This document shows positions 4,658 through 10,110 of a DNA stretch of 11,936 bases, piece after piece; the first letter of the stretch is position 1, and each line of letters opens with the position of its first letter. The notes beneath the pieces are model-generated. The model did no database searches. It was not told the DNA's origin and worked only from the letters and a program-made list of their open reading frames with translations. Made by a program: the position numbers and the translations under genes. Origin of the DNA: an uncultured Ruminococcus sp. GTDB lineage: Bacteria; Bacillota; Clostridia; Oscillospirales; Acutalibacteraceae. The stretch lies in contig CACYDK010000045.1 in the NCBI GenBank assembly GCA_902773155.1, positions 1 to 11,936 on the forward strand, written 5' to 3'.

Positions 4658-6493
4658 TTACTCCTGATCATCGTTATACTTCTTATGAAAATAGTTATAC
4701 ACCGCGTTCGCGGTATCGCGCGTCATCTTAGGACAGCTCTCAAGCTCCGCAAGGTCGGCCTCGCGGATATTCGAAACCGTGCGAAAATGCTTTAAAAGAG
4801 CCTTAGCCCTGACAGCGCCTACGCCCTCGATATCCGTAAGCGAGCTCCTGAACGCCGAATTGCTGCGGCGCTGGCGGTGGTAGCCTATCGCGAAGCGGTG
4901 AACCTCGTCCTGCATTTTACTGATAAAGGTGAACACCGACCGTCGGGAGCTTATTGAGATTTCGCCGCCGGAGCCGGTAATGGCGCGGGTGCGGTGGCTT
5001 CCGTCCTTGACCATACCGAAAAGCGGAACCTCCACGCCGTGTTTTTTTAAAACCGTAGCTACAGCGCTCACCTGGCCGCGGCCTCCGTCGAGCAAAATAA
5101 GATCAGGCAAGCGGCCGAAGCCCTCCCCCGTTTCCTTTAGCTCTTCGTACTCGCTAAACCTGCGGTCGAGAACCTCTGCCATCGAGGCGTAGTCGTCCTG
5201 ACCCTCGAAGGATTTTATCTTAAACTTACGGTAAGCGCTTTTAAGCGGCTTTCCGTTTTCGTAAACTATCATTCCGGCGACGTTTTCGTCTCCGGCGGTG
5301 TTTGAAATATCGTAGGACTCGATGTACTCGGGGATTTTAGAGAGGCCTAAAAGATTTTTAAGTTCCTCGAGCACGGAGTACTCGCGCGAGGTTCTGCCCT
5401 TGATCTGAGCCAGAGCCTCGGCGGCGTTTTTCTTGCACATAGCGACAAGCTGAGCCTGCTCTCCGCGCTGAGGAGCGCTCAGATACACCCTGTTCCCGCG
5501 CTTTTCGGAGAGCCATTTTTCGAGCGCCTCGCTGTCGTCCGGAAGCGTATCCAGGGTAAGGTTCTTTGGAGCGTCGAGCCGCATTGAATAGTAGCTGAGG
5601 ATGAACTCCGAGATATCCTCACAGCTGTCGTCGCTTATGATAAAGCTCTCGTGGTCGCGGAGGCTTCCGCCCTCAAAGCGGAAAACATAGTAACAGCCGC
5701 GCTCGCCGTCGGAGAAAAAGGCGATCACGTCCTGATCGGGAACGTTTACCGAAACCACCTTCTGGCGCTCGGACATACGCTTTACAGCTCTGATTTTATC
5801 GCGTATTTTAGCGGCGCGCTCAAACTCGAGAGACTCGGAGGCCTCGTCCATTTCGCGTGTAAGCCGCTTGATAGACTCGCTGCTGCCGCCCTTAAGAAAC
5901 TCGAGAGCCTGCTCGACGCTCTCGTTATACTCCGAAAATTTCACCTTTCCGGTACAGGGAGCCATACACTGCTTGATGTGGTAGTTAAGGCACGGCCGAG
6001 CCTTGCCGAAATCCTCGGGGAATTTTCGCGAGCAGGTGGGAAGCATAAATATCTTGTTTGCCTCCTCGACGGATTTTCTCACATAATAGCCCATATAAGG
6101 ACCTATATAAAGAGCTCCGTCGTCGCGCTTCTGAAGCTCGTGAGTGATTCGCCGCCACTTTTCGTCGCTGACGCGGATATAGCTGTAGCCTTTGTCGTCT
6201 TTTAAGAGGATATTGTACTTAGGGGTATGCTGCTTTATAAGGCTACACTCGAGCACAAGCGCCTCGAACTCGCTGTCGCAGATTATATACTCGAAGTAAT
6301 CGACGTTTTCGACCATACGGCGAACCTTCTCGCTGTGGTTCTGCTGTGAGCCGAAATACTGAGACACGCGGTTTTTGAGCGCCTTTGCTTTTCCTATATA
6401 TATTATCTTTTTGTTTTTATTGTGCATTATGTATACGCCGGGCGACAACGGCAGAGCCATAGCCTTTCGGCGCAGTTCCTGTAATTTATCCAT
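4658..6493 (-). CDS. uvrC: excinuclease ABC subunit UvrC
   Basis: UvrC makes both incisions in nucleotide excision repair after UvrA/UvrB recognise the lesion. The 611-residue protein has the full domain order. The GIY-YIG nuclease contains PLSPGVYIMHN and YIGKAKALKNRV (15-43). Four cysteines at 154, 168, 176 and 180 match the iron-sulfur cluster ligands described for UvrC. A UVR (UvrB-binding) helix pair lies at about 205-243. The RNase H-like second nuclease has DISNTAG (395), LLDGGRGQ with Asp469, and DEVHRFAI with His532. The C-terminal helix-hairpin-helix region (about 553-605) includes DIEGVGAVRAKALLKHF. The start at 6493 gives the usual lead of residues before the LP..PGVY motif, but it has no visible Shine-Dalgarno. 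An intrinsic terminator ends only eight bases upstream, so expression must depend on read-through or on an unseen promoter. Confidence 0.96.
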   Translation of the reverse strand: MDKLQELRRKAMALPLSPGVYIMHNKNKKIIYIGKAKALKNRVSQYFGSQQNHSEKVRRMVENVDYFEYIICDSEFEALVLECSLIKQHTPKYNILLKDDKGYSYIRVSDEKWRRITHELQKRDDGALYIGPYMGYYVRKSVEEANKIFMLPTCSRKFPEDFGKARPCLNYHIKQCMAPCTGKVKFSEYNESVEQALEFLKGGSSESIKRLTREMDEASESLEFERAAKIRDKIRAVKRMSERQKVVSVNVPDQDVIAFFSDGERGCYYVFRFEGGSLRDHESFIISDDSCEDISEFILSYYSMRLDAPKNLTLDTLPDDSEALEKWLSEKRGNRVYLSAPQRGEQAQLVAMCKKNAAEALAQIKGRTSREYSVLEELKNLLGLSKIPEYIESYDISNTAGDENVAGMIVYENGKPLKSAYRKFKIKSFEGQDDYASMAEVLDRRFSEYEELKETGEGFGRLPDLILLDGGRGQVSAVATVLKKHGVEVPLFGMVKDGSHRTRAITGSGGEISISSRRSVFTFISKMQDEVHRFAIGYHRQRRSNSAFRSSLTDIEGVGAVRAKALLKHFRTVSNIREADLAELESCPKMTRDTANAVYNYFHKKYNDDQE

Positions 6494-6501
6494 CTAAAAC
6501 G

Positions 6502-6526
6502 AAAAAAGGGCGGATATCATCCGCCC
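6502..6526 (-). terminator. intrinsic terminator after ptsH
   Basis: On the minus strand, GGGCGGAT (6526-6519) pairs perfectly with ATCCGCCC (6515-6508) across a 3-nt loop, followed by TTTTTT (6507-6502). It starts 14 bases after the ptsH stop. The U-tract ends eight bases before the uvrC ATG. Confidence 0.9.
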
Positions 6527-6540
6527 GAAAAGCTTCATTA

Positions 6541-6804
6541 TCAGTCGGCGAAGCCGGATTCAACAAGAGCAACGAGACCGTCGACAGCCTCTTCCTCATC
6601 AGCGCCGTCGGCAAGGATACGAATGCTTGTACCGCCGATAATACCAAGGGACAGAACGCCGAGCAAGCTCTTGGCGTTAACTCTTCTCTCTTCTTTTTCT
6701 ACCCAAACAGTAGCCTTGTACTCGTTAGCTTTCTGAATGAAAAATGTAGCGGGGCGCGCGTGGAGTCCTGCCTTGTTTTTAACCAAAACTTCCTTTACGT
6801 ACAT
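6541..6804 (-). CDS. ptsH: phosphocarrier protein HPr
   Basis: HPr is the small carrier that passes phosphate from Enzyme I to the sugar-specific EIIA domains of the phosphotransferase system. In Firmicutes it also acts, when phosphorylated at Ser46, as the CcpA co-repressor in carbon catabolite control. Taking the ATG at 6804 gives 87 residues and puts the active-site histidine exactly at position 15 (GLHARPA, 13-19) and the regulatory serine exactly at 46 (VNAKSLLGV, 42-50), so this is true HPr and not Crh. An upstream in-frame ATG at 6837 would add 11 residues; it is rejected because AGAGG lies eight bases before the 6804 ATG and the numbering then fits. It is transcribed alone from a strong promoter with a palindrome in its leader. 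Enzyme I (ptsI) is not adjacent. Confidence 0.96.
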   Translation of the reverse strand: MYVKEVLVKNKAGLHARPATFFIQKANEYKATVWVEKEERRVNAKSLLGVLSLGIIGGTSIRILADGADEEEAVDGLVALVESGFAD

Positions 6805-6835
6805 AACATAAACCTCTCTGATTATTAGTATAGAC

Positions 6836-6850
6836 ATACCCTCAGGGTAT
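6836..6850. promoter_or_regulatory. 15-bp palindrome in the ptsH leader, operator candidate
   Basis: ATACCCTCAGGGTAT is a perfect inverted repeat with 7-bp arms around one central base. It lies about 7-21 bases downstream of the expected ptsH transcription start and about 20 bases before the RBS. The single-base centre fits a DNA-binding dimer better than an RNA hairpin. The cognate regulator is unknown. Confidence 0.55.
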
Positions 6851-6863
6851 TTTCACGATACTT

Positions 6864-6891
6864 ATTATATCATTTTTAAAACTCCCGTCAA
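6864..6891 (-). promoter_or_regulatory. strong SigA-type promoter of ptsH with extended -10
   Basis: On the minus strand, TTGACG (6891-6886) and TATAAT (6869-6864) are 16 bp apart, with TGA just upstream of the -10, which makes an extended -10 element. The near-consensus quality fits a highly expressed HPr gene. Confidence 0.88.
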
Positions 6892-6979
6892 TATCAAAAA
6901 ACCAATTTTGGATTTAATTATACTTTATTGCTTTTTTGATAAAAACCGTTTGTGCAACTTAACGAAAGATATTGAACAA

Positions 6980-7720
6980 TCACAACTGTTTTTGGGAGAG
7001 TAACTGCTTTACAAGCTCTCTGTCAGCCTCTGGGAGGTCTTTTTCGGCAAACATATCGGGTCTTTTGAGCGCGGTGTTTATCAGACTTTGTTCATATCGC
7101 CAACGGTCAACCTTAGCGTGATCTCCGCTGTACAGCACCGGAGGAACCTCCATCCCGCGCCAAACCTGCGGCTTTGTGTACTGGGGATATTCGAGAAGCC
7201 CGTTAAAATGGCTCTCCTCGGTAAAGCACTCGTCGTTTGAGAGAGTGCCCGGGGCCATACGCGCCAGAGCGTCGATAAACACCAAGGCCGGAAGCTCGCC
7301 ACCTGTTAAAACATAGTCCCCTATTGATATCTCCTCATCTATCATAGAATCTATCACGCGCTGATCGACTCCCTCGTAGTGACCCGCAAGCACGCACACG
7401 CAGTCGTGCCCTGAGAGCTCCTTGAGCTTTTGCTGATCGAGCGTTTTTCCCTGCGGAGACATATATATGAAATAAGGCTTACAGCCGCGCTCCTCACAAA
7501 TATGCTCAAAGCAGAGCGCGATGGGCTCGCACTTCATAAGCATACCCATACCTCCGCCGTAAACCGTATCGTCAACGCGGCGGTGTTTATCGAGGGCAAA
7601 GTCCCTGAGCTGGTGACAGCGCACGTCGATGGCCTCGCTCTTGCGGGCGCGGCCGATCACGCTCTCTCCGAGCACAGCCTCGCACATCTCGGGGAACAGA
7701 GTTATCAAATCAATCTTCAT
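6980..7720 (-). CDS. trmD: tRNA (guanine37-N1)-methyltransferase TrmD
   Basis: TrmD methylates N1 of G37 next to the anticodon, preventing +1 frameshifting; it is a SPOUT enzyme with a trefoil knot. The 246-residue protein starts MKIDLITLFPEM and contains DTVYGGGMGMLMK (51-63), LAGHYEGVDQRVID (111-124) and EISIGDYVLTGGELPALVFID (130-150). The last two are the knot that binds SAM. LLEYPQYTKPQVWRG (175-189) carries Glu where Escherichia coli has the catalytic Asp; this is usual in Firmicutes as far as I recall. The ATG at 7720 lies within the end of rimM (11-bp overlap), so translation is coupled. No convincing terminator follows. Confidence 0.97.
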   Translation of the reverse strand: MKIDLITLFPEMCEAVLGESVIGRARKSEAIDVRCHQLRDFALDKHRRVDDTVYGGGMGMLMKCEPIALCFEHICEERGCKPYFIYMSPQGKTLDQQKLKELSGHDCVCVLAGHYEGVDQRVIDSMIDEEISIGDYVLTGGELPALVFIDALARMAPGTLSNDECFTEESHFNGLLEYPQYTKPQVWRGMEVPPVLYSGDHAKVDRWRYEQSLINTALKRPDMFAEKDLPEADRELVKQLLSQKQL

Positions 7721-8222
7721 CAGTGAAAAGCCCTTTCATCGGTCTTATGAGAACATAACCCTCTTCAACGTTCTTCTCGACAACAACGCTGTCGATAACC
7801 GGTACAAGAACCTCGCTGCCATCCGGAGCTTTTACGGTATAAACGTCGTTTGCGCCGGTTTTAAAAACGTCGCGGATCACGCCGTACTCAACAGCGCGGT
7901 CGTCGGCGTCGAGCACCTTACAGCCGATAAGATCCTGAATAAAATTCCGTCCTTCGGGAAGCTTTACGTCGGCGCGGTCGATGTAGAGAATTCTGCCGCG
8001 AAGCTTCTGGGCTTCCTCGATCGTGTCAACGTCCTTGAGCTTCATCAGCACGATGTTCTTATGCGGGCGCGAGCTCACCTTGAGCTTTTCGGCTCCTTCG
8101 TTGTAGTAGAGGGTTTTAAAGCCCGCGAGAAACTCCGGGCTGTCGCACCAGGGCTCGACCCTGAGCTCACCCTTGATTCCGTGGGTGCCAACTATTTTTC
8201 CGACTTCAAGATATTTTTTCAT
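7710..8222 (-). CDS. rimM: ribosome maturation factor RimM
   Basis: RimM assists 30S assembly, binding uS19 and helping maturation of the 16S 3' major (head) domain. The 170-residue protein has the two normal domains. The N-terminal RimM barrel has VGKIVGTHGIKGELRVEP (7-24). The C-terminal PRC-barrel has GANDVYTVKAPDGSEVLVP (about 123-141) followed by VIDSVV. The ATG at 8222 has GGTGA about seven bases upstream. It overlaps trmD by 11 bp. In many bacteria rimM-trmD sits in an rpsP...rplS operon; here neither ribosomal protein gene is adjacent. Instead the two genes start from their own promoter, divergent from a CBS-domain gene. Confidence 0.95.
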   Translation of the reverse strand: MKKYLEVGKIVGTHGIKGELRVEPWCDSPEFLAGFKTLYYNEGAEKLKVSSRPHKNIVLMKLKDVDTIEEAQKLRGRILYIDRADVKLPEGRNFIQDLIGCKVLDADDRAVEYGVIRDVFKTGANDVYTVKAPDGSEVLVPVIDSVVVEKNVEEGYVLIRPMKGLFTDED

Positions 8223-8239
8223 ATGCTATCACCGGCTAT

Positions 8240-8269
8240 ATAATAACATAAAACAGGCTGAGATGTAAA
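8240..8269 (-). promoter_or_regulatory. candidate promoter of rimM-trmD
   Basis: On the minus strand, TTTACA (8269-8264) and TATTAT (8245-8240) are separated by 18 bp; each hexamer matches consensus at five of six positions. It would give a leader of only about 11 nt, starting almost at the Shine-Dalgarno, which is unusually short and lowers confidence. Confidence 0.5.
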
Positions 8270-8364
8270 GGAAAGATTTTGGCGAGAAAAAAGAGATTTT
8301 TTGTAAAATTAATATTTTTTAAAAATTGTATATTTAGTTTTTGTACAAATTATTCAAAAGTGTA

Positions 8365-8393
8365 TTGATTTTTTCGGTCGCAGGGCTTATAGT
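8365..8393 (+). promoter_or_regulatory. candidate promoter of the CBS-domain gene
   Basis: TTGATT (8365-8370) and TATAGT (8388-8393) are 17 bp apart. The expected transcription start is near 8400, about 35 nt before the GTG start codon. Confidence 0.6.
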
Positions 8394-8435
8394 ATAGATA
8401 GTAGTATTCGCCCTATTTGTTAAAAGGAGGACGCT

Positions 8436-8846
8436 GTGAACATACTATATCTGCTTAGAATAAAAAACGAGGTCAAATACATATACGACACCAACACCCT
8501 GAGGCAGGGAATTGAGAAAATGCGCAATCACGGCTACACCGCTATTCCGGTTATTTCGGAAAGCGGCGATTACATAGGCACGATCAGCGAAGGCGATTTT
8601 CTCTGGCACATTCTTCGCTACGGCGAGGGAAGCCTCAAGGCGCAGGAAGACTTTTTGATTCGCGACATTGTGCGCGATGATTTTATGCCGGCCGTAAGAG
8701 TTACCGCCACAGCCGAGGAGCTGGTTGAGAGAGCTATGAATCAGAACTTTGTTCCCGTGGTAGACGACCGCAATAAATTTATAGGCATAGTCACCCGCCG
8801 CGACATCATCAAATACTTTATTGAGAAATACGCCGCGGAGAGTTAA
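8436..8846 (+). CDS. two-CBS-domain protein of the CbpB/DarB (YkuL) type
   Basis: A 136-residue soluble protein made of two CBS domains, which together form a nucleotide-binding Bateman module. CBS1 covers about 12-62 (TLRQGIEKMRNHGYTAIPVI, then GDYIGTISEGDFLW). CBS2 covers about 78-132 (ATAEELVERAMNQNFVPVVDD, then FIGIVTRRDIIKYFIEK). Length, N-terminus and the GTISEGDFLW wording resemble Bacillus DarB (YkuL) and Listeria CbpB, which bind cyclic di-AMP and, when free, stimulate the Rel (p)ppGpp synthetase or pyruvate carboxylase. Cyclic di-AMP binding here is inference from that resemblance. It starts with GTG at 8436, preceded by an excellent AAAAGGAGG with a five-base spacer. No terminator separates it from the downstream phosphoribosyltransferase-like gene, so partial co-transcription is possible. 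Confidence 0.88.
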   Translation: MNILYLLRIKNEVKYIYDTNTLRQGIEKMRNHGYTAIPVISESGDYIGTISEGDFLWHILRYGEGSLKAQEDFLIRDIVRDDFMPAVRVTATAEELVERAMNQNFVPVVDDRNKFIGIVTRRDIIKYFIEKYAAES

Positions 8847-8847
8847 C

Positions 8848-8877
8848 GCAAAATTCCATATTGCACTTGAATTTTGC
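8848..8877. repeat. 9-bp inverted repeat over the -35 of the phosphoribosyltransferase promoter
   Basis: GCAAAATTC (8848-8856) and GAATTTTGC (8869-8877) are perfect arms around 12 bp. The element starts two bases after the CBS gene stop codon, and its right arm overlaps the -35 at 8867-8872. No T-run follows on the plus strand, so it is not a standard terminator; it may be an operator. Confidence 0.45.
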
Positions 8878-8895
8878 CAAAAATAATGATATCAT
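8867..8895 (+). promoter_or_regulatory. candidate promoter of the phosphoribosyltransferase-like gene
   Basis: TTGAAT (8867-8872) and TATCAT (8890-8895) are 17 bp apart, with TGA before the -10 (extended -10). The predicted start is near 8902, giving a leader of about 90 nt that contains the 8915-8960 hairpin. Confidence 0.6.
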
Positions 8896-8914
8896 TAAAT
8901 ACACAAATTATTAG

Positions 8915-8960
8915 TTTGACAGGAGACGCCTTTTTATCTTTGTTGTAATCTCCTGTCAAA
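8915..8960 (+). promoter_or_regulatory. leader hairpin with Shine-Dalgarno-like left arm
   Basis: TTTGACAGGAGA (8915-8926) pairs perfectly with TCTCCTGTCAAA (8949-8960), a 12-bp stem with a 22-nt loop. The left arm contains AGGAG, identical to the core of the true ribosome binding site at 8978-8982. The right arm CTCCT could therefore pair with either one. No U-tract follows, so it is not a terminator. It may be a translation switch or a stabilising leader structure. Confidence 0.6.
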
Positions 8961-8990
8961 TAAAGAACCAATCACAAAGGAGCCGGTAAT

Positions 8991-9626
8991 ATGGCGGAAA
9001 TGTACAAAATCAGAACTAAGAATAAGAATGTTTTCCTACGTGTAGCGCAGGGACATTTTGCGACGGTTCACAGCCATACAAACTACTATATCGACGTAAC
9101 TACGCAGAAAACCCGACTTTCGGAGGCTAAGGCTGTGGCGAAGGAGATAGTATCGTATTACCGCGCCAATACCGTTGTGGACACCATACTCTGTCTCGAC
9201 GGCACCGAGGTTATCGGAGCCTGTCTGGCGGAGGAGCTTACTAACAGCAATTACGCCAATATGAACGCCCATCAAACCATATACATAGTATCTCCTGAAT
9301 ATGTGGCCGGCGGTCAGATTATGTTCCGCGACAACCTTGCTCCGATGATCAACGGAAAGCACGTGCTTATTCTCGCGGCTTCGGTAACGACCGGAAAGAG
9401 CGCGCAGACCGCTATTGAAGCGATCAAGTACTACAGGGGTATAGTTGTTGGCGTTTCCGCTATTTTCGCAACTCTGGATCAGTGCGAGGGATATCCTGTG
9501 CGCTCAATTTTTGATCCCAACGATCTCGGCGATTTCTGCAGTTACAACTCGCACAATTGCCCGATCTGCGAACGCGGAGAGCGGATCGAGGCGCTGGTAA
9601 ACAGCTACGGCTTCTCGGCGCTGTAA
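8991..9626 (+). CDS. phosphoribosyltransferase-like protein (orotate PRTase-related), degenerate PRPP motif
   Basis: The 211 residues show the type I phosphoribosyltransferase layout. TRLSEAKAVAKEIVSYYR is a helix at 41-58, followed by DTILCLDGTEVIGACLAEEL (64-83), which matches the OPRT loop that contacts diphosphate. HVLILAASVTTGKSAQ (124-139) occupies the place of the PRPP-binding motif. That motif normally has two acidic residues (VDDVxTTG); here they are Ala-Ala, although the TTGKS phosphate loop is kept. A C-terminal tail carries Cys183, Cys190 and Cys193 (the last two as CPIC), perhaps a metal site. Automatic annotation would probably say orotate phosphoribosyltransferase, but loss of the acidic pair makes a normal transferase reaction doubtful; a ligand-sensing or altered-substrate role is possible. 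No pyrimidine genes are adjacent. The ATG at 8991 has AAAGGAG eight bases upstream. Confidence 0.8.
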   Translation: MAEMYKIRTKNKNVFLRVAQGHFATVHSHTNYYIDVTTQKTRLSEAKAVAKEIVSYYRANTVVDTILCLDGTEVIGACLAEELTNSNYANMNAHQTIYIVSPEYVAGGQIMFRDNLAPMINGKHVLILAASVTTGKSAQTAIEAIKYYRGIVVGVSAIFATLDQCEGYPVRSIFDPNDLGDFCSYNSHNCPICERGERIEALVNSYGFSAL

Positions 9627-9651
9627 GGATAATTTATAATTGTATATTAAT

Positions 9652-9695
9652 GTCGGGAAGATAGGTTGACATCGACCTATCTTCCCGGCTTTTTT
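9652..9695 (+). terminator. strong intrinsic terminator after the phosphoribosyltransferase-like gene
   Basis: GTCGGGAAGATAGGT (9652-9666) pairs with ACCTATCTTCCCGGC (9675-9689), 15 bp with one G-U pair and an 8-nt loop. TTTTTT follows at 9690-9695. It begins 26 bases after the stop codon. Confidence 0.95.
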
Positions 9696-9696
9696 A

Positions 9697-9784
9697 TTTG
9701 GTAGGAAATTACGACAAATAGTAAAATTAATACTATACTATTTGTAATCTTTATAACCTTGATATATAGGTAGCTCCTACCAAA
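9697..9784. repeat. 88-bp element with 10-bp terminal inverted repeats and an inner hairpin
   Basis: TTTGGTAGGA (9697-9706) and TCCTACCAAA (9775-9784) are perfect terminal inverted repeats. Inside, CAAATAGTA (9715-9723) pairs with TACTATTTG (9736-9744), and ATTAC (9708-9712) can extend the pairing with GTAAT (9744-9748) after a bulge. It has no coding capacity. It may be a very small MITE-like element or a structured RNA. Its left end overlaps the tail of the preceding terminator. Confidence 0.5.
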
Positions 9785-9802
9785 CAAAAATAATTTATGT
9801 TC

Positions 9803-9948
9803 TCCGCGCAGTTTTCTGCTGCGCAGAAACGTGCAATGAGTAGCGAAATGCGCGCAAGGCGCGCCTTTCTTGTTATCCGCACATTTTTCCGCTGTTCAGA
9901 AACGTGCAATGAGCAGCGATATGCGCGGCAATGCGATACTTTCTTTTT
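9803..9948. repeat. 73-bp tandem duplication with invariant 17-nt core
   Basis: Copy 1 runs from 9803 to 9875 and copy 2 from 9876 to about 9948. CAGAAACGTGCAATGAG is identical at 9824-9840 and 9897-9913. It is flanked in both by GCTG on the left (9818-9821; 9891-9894) and TAGC or CAGC on the right (9841-9844; 9914-9917), which pair in either version. Outer arms CGCGCA/TGCGCG (copy 1) and CCGCACA/TGCGCGG (copy 2, one mismatch) could close the structure. Between the copies lies a GCGCGC-AAG-GCGCGC hairpin. The flanking sequence is much less conserved than the loop. No protein is supported here. Confidence 0.7.
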
Positions 9949-9960
9949 GATAGACAACCG

Positions 9961-10014
9961 GTCAAAAGAAAACGGTCGGGAATACAAGTTCTGATTGAAC
10001 CTGTGTTCCCGACC
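9961..10014 (-). terminator. terminator hairpin of the modular extracellular protein gene
   Basis: On the minus strand, GGTCGGGAACACAGGTTC (10014-9997) pairs with GAACTTGTATTCCCGACC (9991-9974), with one mismatch and one G-U pair in 18, around a 5-nt loop. GTTTTCTTTTGAC follows. It is 96 bases past the stop codon at 10111. It is related in sequence to the hairpin at 2752-2797, including the ATGAAT...TGGTCG lead-in. Confidence 0.75.
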
Positions 10015-10039
10015 AAAATCATTCATTTAACTGTCCGAT

Positions 10040-10109
10040 CCGCCGTTTATAAACTTTTACGATAAACTAAACATTTTTAATAGCGGATACGACTGCGGAG
10101 CTTTCCGCA
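10040..10109 (-). repeat. 3'-region blocks shared with the 2829-3114 repeats
   Basis: Read from the stop codon at 10111 on the minus strand, there is first a TGCGGA-AAGC-TCCGCA hairpin (10109-10094), then CCGC (10086-10083), an A/T-rich spacer with TTTAGTTTA, and GGCGG (10044-10040). The same order (AGC-loop hairpin at the stop, CCGCC, TTAGGCTAA-type spacer, GGCGG) occurs in the repeats after the gene at 3115-3576. Confidence 0.55.
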
Positions 10110-10110
10110 A

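Noticed and set aside
5651..6205. 184-codon plus-strand frame inside uvrC
   Set aside because: It is antisense to a clearly conserved uvrC reading frame, with no RBS or promoter.
6805..6837. 11-residue N-terminal extension of HPr
   Set aside because: The inner ATG has a good RBS and puts His15 and Ser46 at their standard positions.
6896..6920. Terminator after trmD (CCAAAATTGG followed by T6 on the minus strand)
   Set aside because: The stem is only 4 bp with a 2-nt loop, too weak to call; it also lies against the ptsH -35.
8886..8948. 20-residue leader peptide (start ATG at 8886) ending at the base of the leader hairpin
   Set aside because: Its ATG lies upstream of and overlapping the proposed -10 hexamer, and there is no Shine-Dalgarno, so it would only exist on read-through from the CBS gene.
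9797..9994. 65-codon plus-strand frame across the 73-bp tandem repeat
   Set aside because: It has no ribosome binding site, lies wholly within repeat and hairpin DNA, and its composition (runs of Arg, Ser, Phe, Cys) looks accidental.
9751..10026. 91-codon minus-strand frame over the same repeats
   Set aside because: It overlaps the terminator hairpin and both tandem copies, lacks an RBS, and matches no recognisable protein pattern.
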